This document shows positions 1-9,978 of a DNA stretch of 64,000 nucleotides, in pieces; the stretch's first letter is position 1; each line of letters starts with the position of its first letter. The stretch is taken from the NCBI RefSeq assembly GCF_000719555.1, contig NZ_JOGX01000008.1:62001-126000 (forward strand), given 5' to 3'. The DNA is from Streptomyces sp. NRRL F-5727 (GTDB lineage: Bacteria; Actinomycetota; Actinomycetes; Streptomycetales; Streptomycetaceae). The notes under the pieces were generated by a model. It had not been told where the DNA came from. It was given only the letters and a program-made list of their open reading frames with translations, and did not search any database. The position numbers were made by a program, and so were the translations under genes.

Positions 1-188
1 CTGATGCCGTGGATGGCGGACGCCTGCTCGGGGATGCGGACACCGGGGTCGGCGAGCCAGTCCCGCTGCCGGACCACCGCTCCGCGGTGGACGCCGACGA
101 TCGACGCGGTGACGATGCGGGATTCGAGCGGGTCCGTCCCCGTCGTCTCCAGGTCGAAGCCGACCAGTGGTTCCCCATGCCAGGCCAT
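1..188 (-). CDS. DEDDh 3'-5' exonuclease (DNA polymerase III epsilon-like), partial
   Basis: Only the first 62 or so codons lie in the window; the gene runs off the left edge. The protein begins MAWHGEPLVGFDLETTGTDP, which contains the ExoI motif FDLETTGT of DEDDh exonucleases (D and E bind the catalytic metals), and continues with a segment ending QASAIHGI, typical of the epsilon/DnaQ exonuclease fold. Members remove nucleotides 3'-5' in proofreading or repair; which role applies here cannot be told from the fragment. The start is supported by an AGGAGG ribosome site a few bases upstream of the ATG. Confidence 0.85.
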   Translation of the reverse strand, partial: MAWHGEPLVGFDLETTGTDPLESRIVTASIVGVHRGAVVRQRDWLADPGVRIPEQASAIHGI

Positions 189-275
189 CGGGTCCTCCTA
201 ACGTGATCTCCCCCGTGGTGCTCACACCCTCGCACGCGCCTCTGACAACGCGGCCGGAGGGGCGGGGCTCCGGGG

Positions 276-1559
276 TCAGGAAACGGGCCGGGAGTCCAGC
301 CAGACGGACTCGAACTCCTCCCGGTAGGTCTCGAAGAGACCGTGGTCCGCGTCACGTCCGGGGCCGTCGGGGCGGACGACGGTCCGGCCGCCGCCGCGCA
401 GCACGAGGACGGGGGCCTCCATGCCGCGGGCCCTGCGGAGGTAGGACTGGACGACGCCGACCCCGTCGGGGCCGTCGCCGTCGACGAGGTAGGCGGTGAA
501 GCGGGGGGTCTCGTCGAAGACGTGGATCTGGAAGGCGTCGGGGTCGCGGAGCTTGGAGCGGACCCGGCGCATGTGCAGGATGTTCATCTCGACGGACCGG
601 CTCAGCTCGCCCTTCCTGATGCCGAGCTCCCGCTCGCGGCGCTTGACGGCGCTGCTGGCGGGGTTGAGGAAGAGGAGCCGTATCCGGCAGCCGGACTCGG
701 CGAGGCGGACCATGCGGCGGCCGGAGAAGTTCTGCACGAGCAGATTGAGACCTATGCCGGTGGCGTCGAGGCGGCGGGCGCCGCCGAAGAGGTCCTCGGC
801 GGGGAGCTGGCGCTGGAGCCGGACGCGGTCGGGGTGGACGGAGACGACGTCGGCGTACCGGTCGCCGACGAGGTCCTCGACGGCGTCGACGGGCAGCCGG
901 TCGGCGGAGGGGGCGCCGGCGCCGCTGCCGAGGATCTCCAGGATGCGGGCGGAGGCCCGTTCGGCCTGGGCGAGGACGGTGGGTGAGAGGGCCCGGTTGC
1001 GGGAGACGACGTTCCGGGTCACCTCCAGTTCGTCGAGGGCGAGTTCGACCTCGCGCCGGTCGTCGAAGTAGGGCTCGAAGCAGGGCCAGTGCTGCACCAT
1101 CAGCTCGCGGAGCTGGGGCAGGGTGAGGAAGGAGAGGACGTTGTCGTCGGCGGGGTCGAGGAGGTAGCCCTTGCGGCGGGAGACCTCGCGGACGGCGACG
1201 GCCCGGCGGACCCATTCCTGGCCGGCCGGGCCGGCGGCGGCGACGACCCACTCGTCGCCGTGGACGGGTTCGTAGACCGGCCGGAGGACGGCGGCGACGA
1301 CGGCCCGCATCCGCTGTTCGACGAGATTGAGCCAGATGTAGGCGCGGCCGGCGCGCTGGGCGCGGGTGCGGACCTCGCTCCACGCCTCGGCGCCCCAGTC
1401 GAGTTCGGCGCCGATCTCCACCGGGCGGACCACGGGGACCGCGCCGGGGGTGACGGTGCCCGGGGGGAGGATCACCGTGGGCGGCGCCTCTCCAGGGTCG
1501 GCCGGTCCCCCCTCGTGACCCGCGTCACCTGGGGGCAGCTCAAGACCTCCCGAGCTCAC
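276..1559 (-). CDS. SAV2148 family HEPN-domain protein
   Basis: A 427-residue cytosolic protein whose start and body (VSSGGLELPPGD..., SEVRTRAQRAGRAYIWLNLVEQRMRAVVAA, C-terminal PVLVLRGGGRTVVRP) match the actinobacterial family I know as SAV2148 HEPN proteins. The first third holds an acidic/Pro-rich leader and the helical HEPN-like part; the C-terminal half looks like an alpha/beta domain (LNLLVQNFSGRRMVRLAESGCRIRLLFLNP) that could be PLD-like. HEPN domains often act as RNases or in nucleotide transfer, but the role here is not established. I chose GTG at 1559 rather than the longer reading to 1871 because codons upstream lose third-position G/C bias, and a GAAGGCGG lies upstream of the GTG. 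Confidence 0.8.
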   Translation of the reverse strand: MSSGGLELPPGDAGHEGGPADPGEAPPTVILPPGTVTPGAVPVVRPVEIGAELDWGAEAWSEVRTRAQRAGRAYIWLNLVEQRMRAVVAAVLRPVYEPVHGDEWVVAAAGPAGQEWVRRAVAVREVSRRKGYLLDPADDNVLSFLTLPQLRELMVQHWPCFEPYFDDRREVELALDELEVTRNVVSRNRALSPTVLAQAERASARILEILGSGAGAPSADRLPVDAVEDLVGDRYADVVSVHPDRVRLQRQLPAEDLFGGARRLDATGIGLNLLVQNFSGRRMVRLAESGCRIRLLFLNPASSAVKRRERELGIRKGELSRSVEMNILHMRRVRSKLRDPDAFQIHVFDETPRFTAYLVDGDGPDGVGVVQSYLRRARGMEAPVLVLRGGGRTVVRPDGPGRDADHGLFETYREEFESVWLDSRPVS

Positions 1560-1883
1560 CCGCGCACCGCCTTCTGCTCTGGACGCGCCCGTCCCGATTC
1601 TTCCGACAAGATCAAGGAAGGGTACTCCGGGAGCGGGAGGCGGTGCAGCAGGATCGTCCGGCCGCTTGCCCAACTCGGCGTCGTCGGCCGTCCGTTCCGG
1701 GGGGCGAGATCGGGCGGAGTGAGGGGATTCATAGCGGTTGCGTCCCCGGGCGCGGGCTGGACGCCCTGCCGGTGGACGGGCATGGGCCGCCGGTCCTCGT
1801 CCCGGGCGACCGGGTGGAACCCGAAGTTGACCCATGCGGCCGGTTTGCTCGGAGTCTCCCCGTTGACCCATTTGTCCACGCCG
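1560..1883. other. gene-free stretch upstream of the HEPN gene
   Basis: About 320 bases with no convincing gene. Open frames on both strands lack the third-position G/C bias of the neighbours. It presumably carries the promoter of the minus-strand HEPN gene; the part nearest its start (about 1590-1630) is relatively A/T-rich for this window. No clear -10/-35 pair or hairpin was identified. Confidence 0.4.
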
Positions 1884-2174
1884 TCAGCGGCGTTGGCGAC
1901 GTTGGCCGGCGTTCGCCGAAGCGGACCCCGGGCGCCGCGGACCCTCCCGGCCGGGGACGGGGCGGGCGAGTCCGGCGCCGGTGCCGCGGTCGCCCTCGGC
2001 GGGGTCGCCCGTCGGCGCCGTCGGCGCCCTGCGGGGTGTCCGTCCCGCCGGCGGTGCGGGACGCGCCGGGCGCCCCGCGGGGAGGGGCGACACGCCCGCG
2101 GCGGCGGCCCCCGTCACCGCGGTGGCCGCTCCGGCCATCTCCTTCCCCAGGTGGCGGCGCGCTATTTCGTACAC
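1884..2174 (-). CDS. small Pro/Ala/Arg-rich hypothetical protein (doubtful)
   Basis: A possible 96-residue protein starting at GTG (VYEIARRHLGKEMAGAATAV...) with a purine-rich GAGGGGGAAAT just upstream and good G/C bias at third codon positions. After a short N-terminal helix (about residues 1-28) it becomes low-complexity, rich in Pro, Ala, Gly and Arg. No family is recognised. It is divergent from glgX and could equally be an artefact of the GC-rich intergenic region, so it is listed with low confidence. Confidence 0.3.
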   Translation of the reverse strand: MYEIARRHLGKEMAGAATAVTGAAAAGVSPLPAGRPARPAPPAGRTPRRAPTAPTGDPAEGDRGTGAGLARPVPGREGPRRPGSASANAGQRRQRR

Positions 2175-2310
2175 ATTTCCCCCTCTATCCCCCGCTTGGC
2201 CCGCGGTCACCCGACAGGACGGGCGAGTTCCTGGGAGGTTGCGCCTCTTTCGGGCAGGATCTGGCCGAAGAGCACGCATGAACCCGGACAGAAGAGGAAG
2301 ATTCGTATCC

Positions 2311-4431
<2,121 letters not shown>

Positions 4432-4565
4432 CCGCCGCGGCCCGGAGGAGCGTCGTCACCCGGACGGCGTACGCGGGGCGGGCGGCCGCGTCCGTTCGGC
4501 GGCGCCCGTGCGGGTGGTGCTCGGCCTCCGGGCGGCGCCGGTCGCCGCATCTCCGTGTGGGCGGC

Positions 4566-4608
4566 CGTTCCGCGCGGGGCTGGGGGGACCCCCAGCCCCG
4601 GCGGAACG
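4566..4608. terminator. hairpin after glgX
   Basis: A long, nearly perfect inverted repeat: CGTTCCG...GGGGCTGGGG pairs with CCCCAGCCCC...CGGAACG around a GGAC loop, with one small mismatch region. It lies 135 bases downstream of the glgX stop and before treY, without a following T-run, as is usual for streptomycete terminators. Confidence 0.55.
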
Positions 4609-4656
4609 ATCGCCCCCGACGAAGCGGCGGTGGCGGACGGCGGCCGGAAGCGGCGC

Positions 4657-4678
4657 GATGCACCCGAACGGGTGCATC
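4657..4678. promoter_or_regulatory. perfect 9-bp inverted repeat upstream of treY
   Basis: GATGCACCC-GAAC-GGGTGCATC, with perfect 9-base arms, ends 43 bases before the treY ATG. It could be a dimeric-repressor operator or a leader hairpin. The even symmetry and short spacer favour a protein-binding site; there is no direct evidence of which regulator. Confidence 0.45.
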
Positions 4679-4721
4679 GGGTGATGACACGGAGGCTTCC
4701 GTACGGGGTACGTACGTTCGC

Positions 4722-7073
4722 ATGACGTCCCACCGCCACGCGCCCGCCGTCGTGCCCACCGCCACCTACCGGCTCCAGCTCCAGCCCGCGTTCCCGTTCG
4801 CCGCCGCCGAACGGGCCGTGCCGCACCTGGCCGGGCTGGGCGTCTCGCATCTGCACCTCTCCCCCGTCCTGGAGGCGGTGCCCGGCTCCGCCCACGGGTA
4901 CGACGTCACCGACCACCGGTCGGTCCGGGCCGAGCTGGGCGGCGAGGCGGGGCTGCGCTCGCTCGCCGCCACCGCCCGCGCCCACGGCCTCGGCCTGGTG
5001 GTGGACCTGGTGCCCAACCACATGGCGGCCTCCCCGCGCCACAACCACGCGCTGCGGGAGGTCCTGCGGCACGGCCCGGACTCGCCGTACGCCCGCTGGT
5101 TCGACCTCGACCGGTCGGCCGGCGACGGCGACCGGCTGCTGCTCCCGGTGCTGCCCGCGCGGCTGTCGGAGGTACGGGACCGGCTGCGGGTGGAGGACGG
5201 CGTGCTGCGCCTGGACGGGCAGGAGTTCCCGCTCCGCGAGGGCACCGAGGGCCTGCCGCTGGACGAGCTCCTCGCCGCCCAGTGGTACCGGCTCGGCTGG
5301 TGGCGGCTGGCCCGCACCGAGCTGGGCTACCGGCGCTTCTTCACCGTGTCGGACCTGATCGGGGTGCGGGTGGAGGACCCGGAGGTGTTCGCGGCGAGCC
5401 ACGCGAAGATCCTGGAGCTGGTCGCCGACGGGGTGATCGAGGGGCTGCGCATCGACCACCCGGACGGACTCGCGGACCCGCAGGGCTACCTGGAGCGGCT
5501 GGCGGAGGCGACCGGCGGCCGGTGCTGGACGGTGGTCGAGAAGATCCTCACCGGCCCCGAGACCCTGCCGGACGCCTGGCCGGTCGCCGGGACCACCGGC
5601 TACGACGCCCTGCGGCTGGTCGACGGCGTCCTCACCGACCCGGAGGGTGCCGCCGAACTCACCGACCTGTACCGGGAGTTCGCCGGCCGCTCGGCGGACC
5701 GGGGCGGCGAGTGGGAGGCGACCGCCCGGCGCGCCGCGTACGAGGTGGTGCGGCACGACCTGGCGGCCGAGACGGCCGTCCTGACCCGGGCGGCGGCCCG
5801 GCTGTGCGCCGCCGATCCGGCGCTCCAGGACCACGCGCCCTGGGCCCTGCGCACCGCGATCGAGGAACTGCTCGTCCGCGTGCCGGTCTACCGGCCCTAC
5901 CGGACCGGCGCCGAGCGGGTGCTGACCCCCGAGGCGGCCCGGGGCGCGCGGGCCGCGTTCGCGGTGCCGGAGGAGGCCGCGGCCGTGGACACCGTCCGGG
6001 GCCTGCTCCTCGGCACCCACGGCGACTCCCCCGGACACCGGGCGTTCCGGGCCCGGTTCGCCCAGACGTCCTCGGCGCTGCGGGCCAAGTCCACCGAGGA
6101 CACCGCCTTCTACCGGTACGCCCCGCTGCTCTCGGCCAACGAGGTCGGCGGCGATCCGGGCCGGCCTGCCGTCGGCGTCGCGGAGTTCCACGCCGCCTGC
6201 GCGCGGCTGGCCCGCGACTGGCCGGCCGGCGGCACGGTCCTCACCACCCACGACACCAAGCGCAGTGCGGACGTGCGGGCGGCGATCGCGGTGCTCGCCC
6301 AGTGTCCGGACGTGTGGGCCGGGTTGCTGGCCGAGGTCGCCGGGATCCCGGCGCCGGACCCGCACCTCGCCTGGACGGCCTGGCAGACCGCCTTCGGCTT
6401 CGGCACCCCGGACCCGGAGCGGATCGGCCCCGCGGTGCTCAAGGCGGTGCGGGAGGAGGGGCTGCGGACCTCCTGGACCGAGCAGGACCCGGCGTACGAG
6501 CGGGCGGTGGCCGACTTCGTCGCCGCCGGGCCCGGTCGCGTACCACTGCGGACGGCGTCCGAGGCGGCGTTCGCGCTGGAGCCGCACATCCGGGCGCACG
6601 CGGACGGCGCGGCGCTGGTCCAGCTGACCATGCCGGGCGTGCCGGAGCTGTACCAGCACACCGAGCGGGAGTACCGGGCGCTGGTCGACCCGGACAACCG
6701 GGCCCCGTTCGCGCCGGGCCCGGACGACGGGCGGACGGCGCTGGTCCGGGCCGCGCTGCGGCTGCGCCGGGAGCGTCCGGCGGCCTTCGGCCCGGGCGGG
6801 ACCTATCTGCCGCTGGCGGCCGAGGGCCCGGGGGCCGCGCACTGTCTGGCCTTCGCCCGCTCGGGCGAGGTGGTCACCGCGGTGACCCGGCTCTCGCTGC
6901 GGCTCGCGGAGGCGGGCGGCTGGCGGGACACGGAGCTGGTGCTGCCGGACGGGCGGTGGGCCGATGTCCTCGACGGGGTACGGGAGTTCACCGGCGGCCC
7001 GGCGAGCGAGCTGAAGCTGGCGGAGCTGTTCGCGGACCGCCCGGTCGCCCTCCTCGCGCGGATCCGGTCCTGA
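4722..7073 (+). CDS. treY: malto-oligosyltrehalose synthase TreY
   Basis: A 783-residue GH13 enzyme that isomerises the reducing-end alpha-1,4 bond of maltodextrins to alpha,alpha-1,1, giving maltooligosyl-trehalose. It opens with the family signature PTATYRLQLQPAFPF and GVSHLHLSPVLEAVPGSAHG. Catalytic motifs are GLRIDHPDGLADP (nucleophile about D245), WTVVEKIL (about E273) and TTHDTKRSADVR (about D511), and the end has the typical LTMPGVPELYQ and LVDPDNRAP segments. The ATG at 4722 was chosen because codons upstream run into the intergenic hairpins; a GTG at 4752 is a possible internal start. Its product is cleaved by TreZ, encoded at 11016-12767 with four genes in between. Confidence 0.95.
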   Translation: MTSHRHAPAVVPTATYRLQLQPAFPFAAAERAVPHLAGLGVSHLHLSPVLEAVPGSAHGYDVTDHRSVRAELGGEAGLRSLAATARAHGLGLVVDLVPNHMAASPRHNHALREVLRHGPDSPYARWFDLDRSAGDGDRLLLPVLPARLSEVRDRLRVEDGVLRLDGQEFPLREGTEGLPLDELLAAQWYRLGWWRLARTELGYRRFFTVSDLIGVRVEDPEVFAASHAKILELVADGVIEGLRIDHPDGLADPQGYLERLAEATGGRCWTVVEKILTGPETLPDAWPVAGTTGYDALRLVDGVLTDPEGAAELTDLYREFAGRSADRGGEWEATARRAAYEVVRHDLAAETAVLTRAAARLCAADPALQDHAPWALRTAIEELLVRVPVYRPYRTGAERVLTPEAARGARAAFAVPEEAAAVDTVRGLLLGTHGDSPGHRAFRARFAQTSSALRAKSTEDTAFYRYAPLLSANEVGGDPGRPAVGVAEFHAACARLARDWPAGGTVLTTHDTKRSADVRAAIAVLAQCPDVWAGLLAEVAGIPAPDPHLAWTAWQTAFGFGTPDPERIGPAVLKAVREEGLRTSWTEQDPAYERAVADFVAAGPGRVPLRTASEAAFALEPHIRAHADGAALVQLTMPGVPELYQHTEREYRALVDPDNRAPFAPGPDDGRTALVRAALRLRRERPAAFGPGGTYLPLAAEGPGAAHCLAFARSGEVVTAVTRLSLRLAEAGGWRDTELVLPDGRWADVLDGVREFTGGPASELKLAELFADRPVALLARIRS

Positions 7074-7112
7074 CCGCATACTGGCGAGCACGAGCAACAG
7101 GGGGGGAAGCCG

Positions 7113-7331
7113 ATGGCGATGGGAATTCTGTTCGGGGTCCTGGGGGGACTCGTCGTGGTGCTGGTGGTGGTGCTGACGCGCCGCGGCAGGTCCACGACGG
7201 AGCACGCGGAGGGGCTGCGCATCGAGGAGCGGGCCCGCCTCCAGGCGTCCCAGGACCGCGTCTCGTACAACGCGTGGGCGGTGCACAACGCGCCGCCGAA
7301 CCAGTCCGACGCCTACCGGCGGCGCGGCTGA
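7113..7331 (+). CDS. small single-pass membrane protein
   Basis: A 72-residue protein starting MAMGILFGVLGGLVVVLVVV, one transmembrane helix at about residues 3-21 followed by basic residues (TRRGR) and a polar cytosolic tail with many charged residues ending SDAYRRRG. The start has a GGGGGAAG ribosome site 5-10 bases upstream. It sits 39 bases after treY in the same direction and may be co-transcribed, then ends in a convergent terminator. No family or function is recognised. Confidence 0.7.
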   Translation: MAMGILFGVLGGLVVVLVVVLTRRGRSTTEHAEGLRIEERARLQASQDRVSYNAWAVHNAPPNQSDAYRRRG

Positions 7332-7340
7332 CGGGAGCGG

Positions 7341-7364
7341 GGCGGGGGCCCGAGGGCCCCCGCC
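7341..7364. terminator. bidirectional terminator between convergent genes
   Basis: GGCGGGGGCCC and GGGCCCCCGCC form perfect arms separated only by GA (effective loop about six bases). The hairpin lies between the stops of the small membrane protein gene and the Ser-rich secreted protein gene. Confidence 0.6.
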
Positions 7365-7371
7365 GGTCGGG

Positions 7372-7875
7372 TCAGATGCGGCTGGCGCGCGTGACCTCGC
7401 ACTTGGTGTACTCGGAGCCGTCGCCGGTGCCCGGGTACGGGGTGGTGAGCTCGGCGGTCTCGGAGGCGCCCGCCGCGACGGCGATGCCGGCCTTGAACGC
7501 GGTCGCGGAGGTCGCGCCGGCGCCGGTGAACTTCATGGTGACGGAGTAGTCGTAGTCGAGCGCTCCGTCGTTCTTCACCGTGATCCGGGCGGTGAGGTTC
7601 TTGGTCGCCGGGTCGTAGGCGCACTTGTCGATGGTGACGTCGCGGGACGCCTTGTCGGCGCTGCCGCCGCCGCCGGGGACGGAGCCGCCGGAGCTGGAGC
7701 CGGAGCCGTCGTTGTCGTGGCTGCCGCCGCTGGAGCTGGAGCTGGAGCTGGAGCTGGAGCTGGAGCTCGAACCGCTGCTGCCGTCGCAGCCGGCGCCGTT
7801 CGAACCGCGGGCGCCGGTGAGGGCGAAGACGGCGATGCCGAAGACGGCGATCGCGCGGGCATGACGAAGCTTCAC
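7372..7875 (-). CDS. secreted protein with poly-Ser linker
   Basis: A 167-residue exported protein. After VKLRHARAIAVFGIAVFALTG (basic start plus hydrophobic core, a signal peptide) comes a cysteine and a low-complexity Ser/Gly linker (about residues 31-75), then a small beta-rich domain (DVTIDKCAYDPATKN to the C-terminus) with two cysteines, C at about 79 and about 160, that could form a disulfide. The C-terminal domain reads like the FxLYD/BACON-type immunoglobulin-like domains (NLTARITVKNDG, MKFTGAG), but this is tentative. The cysteine near residue 30 lacks a classical lipobox. GTG at 7875 has GGGGAAC upstream; the longer ATG reading would spoil the signal peptide. Confidence 0.7.
   Translation of the reverse strand: MKLRHARAIAVFGIAVFALTGARGSNGAGCDGSSGSSSSSSSSSSSSSSGGSHDNDGSGSSSGGSVPGGGGSADKASRDVTIDKCAYDPATKNLTARITVKNDGALDYDYSVTMKFTGAGATSATAFKAGIAVAAGASETAELTTPYPGTGDGSEYTKCEVTRASRI
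7730..7765. repeat. 6 x CTGGAG hexamer repeat
   Basis: Six exact tandem copies of CTGGAG on the plus strand, encoding Ser-Ser pairs on the minus strand inside the linker of the secreted protein. Because the unit is a multiple of three, gain or loss of copies changes linker length without a frameshift. Confidence 0.85.
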
Positions 7876-7965
7876 TTGATCGTTCCCCGTTGGAAGTCGT
7901 GCGTGCGAAAAGGACTCGTTTGACGAGCGCACGTCACCCTAGCAGCGGGGCGGCACCGTGAAGAA

Positions 7966-9201
7966 TCAGCCGTTCGGCAGGACCACCAGCGTGCGCGGGG
8001 CCCGGGTGATGAGCCCGGTCTGCGCCGGGCGGAAGCCGTCGGCCAGCCGCAGCCGGGGCATCGCCTGGAAGAGCGCGCGGACCGCGTACTCCGCCTCCAG
8101 GCCGGCCAGGATCACCGCCGGGCAGAAGCCGGGGCCGTAGGTGAGCTGGTGCGGGTCGTCGCGGAGCGGGTCGAAGCGGTCCGGCTCGCGGAACCGCTCC
8201 GGGTCCCGTCCGGCCGCGCCGATGAGCAGCGCGACCGAGGAGCCGCCGGGCAGCACCCCGCCGCTGACCGGCACGTCCTCGCGGGTGCGCCGGACGGCGA
8301 TCTGCACCGGCGGGTCGCGGCGCAGCGACTCCGCCCACGCCCGGGCCACCAGGCCCGCCGGGGCGTCGCGCAGGGCGGCGACCTGGTCGGGGTCGGCGAG
8401 GACGTTGCCGAGGAAGGAGGCCAGCGCCTTCTCCCGGACCGCGATCTGCCCGCCGCACTCCCCGGCCAGCGCCGTCGCGGCCCGGCCCCGTACCAGCCGC
8501 ATCATGTCCAGGTACGGGACGCCGACGGCGGCGGCGACGGTGCCGGCCGGCAGCCAGTGGCAGAAGTCGGCCACCAGGTCGGCCCGTTCGCGGCCGGCGA
8601 TCCGGCGGGCCAGCACGAAGGCGGTGCGTTCCGCCACGGACCGCAGCTCGCCGAGGTCCACGTCGGTGTGGGCCCGGGCGCAGGCCGGGTCGCCGGGCCG
8701 GTGGCCGTGGGTGAAGCGGGGGTCGGTGAGGGCGGTGGCCACGTCGGCGTACCGGCTGAGGACCCAGGCCCGCAGCAGCGGGTCGTAGGTGAGCGGGAAC
8801 TCCTCGCGCAGCCTGCGGTGCACGGGGTGCGGGTCGAGGGCGGCGCCGGGGTCCAGCGGGCTCGGGGCGACGGTCCGCCCGCCGGGCGGCGCGGTCGGGT
8901 CGGCCACGGGCCGCACCCGTCCGGGCCCTGCGGCGGCCCGTCCGGCGGGGGCCATGGCGGGCACCCGCTCCCAGGGCCCCTCGCCCGTCCGGCCTTCCGT
9001 GTCGCGGCTCGGCTCGTCGCGCATCGTGCCCCCTGTCGTTCGGCCCCCGGCCGGCTCGTACGGTTCGATCGACTCGATCGGCCGGATCGGCTCGACCGGT
9101 GCGATCGGTGCGTACGGCTCGTCCGGCGGTGACGGACCGCGGCCGGAGTCGTGGCGCGCGTCCCCCCAGCCCATCACCCGCGCCCCCGCACCGCCCGTCA
9201 C
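7966..9201 (-). CDS. divergent cytochrome P450
   Basis: A cytochrome P450 of about 411 residues with the heme-thiolate loop LTYGPGFCPAVILAGLEAEYAV (invariant Cys present) and the K-helix ExxR as ESLR in AWAESLRRDPPVQ. The usual I-helix oxygen-activation motif (A/G-G-x-D/E-T) is not seen: the segment between GECGGQIAVREK and HPDQ-like DPDQVAALR is shortened. It may therefore not be a standard monooxygenase. Start is uncertain: GTG 9201 keeps a coding-like N-terminal extension with (I/V/Y)-x-P triplets; ATG 9024 has a better AGGGGG ribosome site and would give 352 residues. It follows the FHA gene on the same strand. Confidence 0.75.
   Translation of the reverse strand: MTGGAGARVMGWGDARHDSGRGPSPPDEPYAPIAPVEPIRPIESIEPYEPAGGRTTGGTMRDEPSRDTEGRTGEGPWERVPAMAPAGRAAAGPGRVRPVADPTAPPGGRTVAPSPLDPGAALDPHPVHRRLREEFPLTYDPLLRAWVLSRYADVATALTDPRFTHGHRPGDPACARAHTDVDLGELRSVAERTAFVLARRIAGRERADLVADFCHWLPAGTVAAAVGVPYLDMMRLVRGRAATALAGECGGQIAVREKALASFLGNVLADPDQVAALRDAPAGLVARAWAESLRRDPPVQIAVRRTREDVPVSGGVLPGGSSVALLIGAAGRDPERFREPDRFDPLRDDPHQLTYGPGFCPAVILAGLEAEYAVRALFQAMPRLRLADGFRPAQTGLITRAPRTLVVLPNG
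9062..9124. repeat. 7 x imperfect 9-bp repeat
   Basis: Seven imperfect 9-base units of the form GGYNCGATC. Read on the minus strand in the P450 frame they give a Pro-rich three-residue repeat (YAP-IAP-VEP-IRP-IES-IEP-YEP). That frame has the best third-position G/C of the three, which supports translation as an N-terminal tail. Confidence 0.6.
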
Positions 9202-9278
9202 GTTCCGCCGAACGGGTGAGGGCGCACCCGCCCTGACCTGGCCGGTCGGCCGAGGCGCGTCCGTCGGCGGAGAGCGCG

Positions 9279-9827
9279 TCAGTCGACGGAGAGCCGGAAG
9301 CTCATCTCGCCGAAGCCGACGACGTCACCGGCCCGCACCACGACGGCACCGACGACCCGGCGGCCGTTGACGGTGGTGCCGTTGGTGGAGCCGAGGTCGC
9401 GCAGCACCCACAGCCCGCTCTGCATCGAGAGCTCGGCGTGCAGCCGGGACGCCGTCTCGTGGCTGAGCCGCAGCCCGTTCACCGGGTCGCGGCCGATCCG
9501 CAGCGGGTACGGCCCCGGCTGCGGCAGCAGCAGCTTCGGCAGCCGCTCGGCGTGCCAGGCGCGGCGGAGGCGGGCGGTGAAGCCCGAGACGGCCTCGACG
9601 GCGCCGATCACCCGCCGGCTCCAGCCGCTCTCGCCGCGCAGGTCGGCGGTGAGCACGGCGAGTTCGTCGGGGCGGCGGGCCTGGAGGGCCCGCTCCATCC
9701 GGAAGAGGAAGGTGTCGTGCGAGAGTCGGCCCTGTGCGGCGCCCTCCCGGAGCAGCACCAGCGCGCGGTCCCGCTCGGCGTCGGTCAGCCGGGGGGAGGG
9801 CGCCGGAGGCTCGTAAGGGGTCGTCAC
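9279..9827 (-). CDS. DUF1707 + FHA domain protein
   Basis: A 182-residue protein with an N-terminal DUF1707-like SHOCT-type helical segment (RLTDAERDRALVLLREGAAQGRLSHDTFLFRMERALQA, about residues 12-50) and a C-terminal FHA domain (about 105-182) with the conserved signature LRIGRDPVNGLRLSHETASRLHAEL and LGSTNGTTVNGRRV. FHA domains bind phosphothreonine peptides, so it likely reads Ser/Thr kinase output. GTG at 9827 puts the DUF1707 part right at the N-terminus. It lies upstream of the P450 gene in the same direction. Confidence 0.85.
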   Translation of the reverse strand: MTTPYEPPAPSPRLTDAERDRALVLLREGAAQGRLSHDTFLFRMERALQARRPDELAVLTADLRGESGWSRRVIGAVEAVSGFTARLRRAWHAERLPKLLLPQPGPYPLRIGRDPVNGLRLSHETASRLHAELSMQSGLWVLRDLGSTNGTTVNGRRVVGAVVVRAGDVVGFGEMSFRLSVD

Positions 9828-9978
9828 ACCGTGATTGTCCGTGCGCCCGGGCCGGGCTGTCCAGAAGCGGCCCGTCCCGGGGGCGTACCGGCTCCGGCAC
9901 AAATCCCCGCGCCACCGTCACAAGATCACTGTTACGGTCTGCGGGCTCGCTCACACAGACCCCTGGGGGAACCACCGC

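Noticed and set aside
1556..1879. 107-codon minus-strand frame starting MDKWVNGETP
   Set aside because: Poor third-position G/C bias, overlaps the HEPN upstream region and has no ribosome site or recognisable family.
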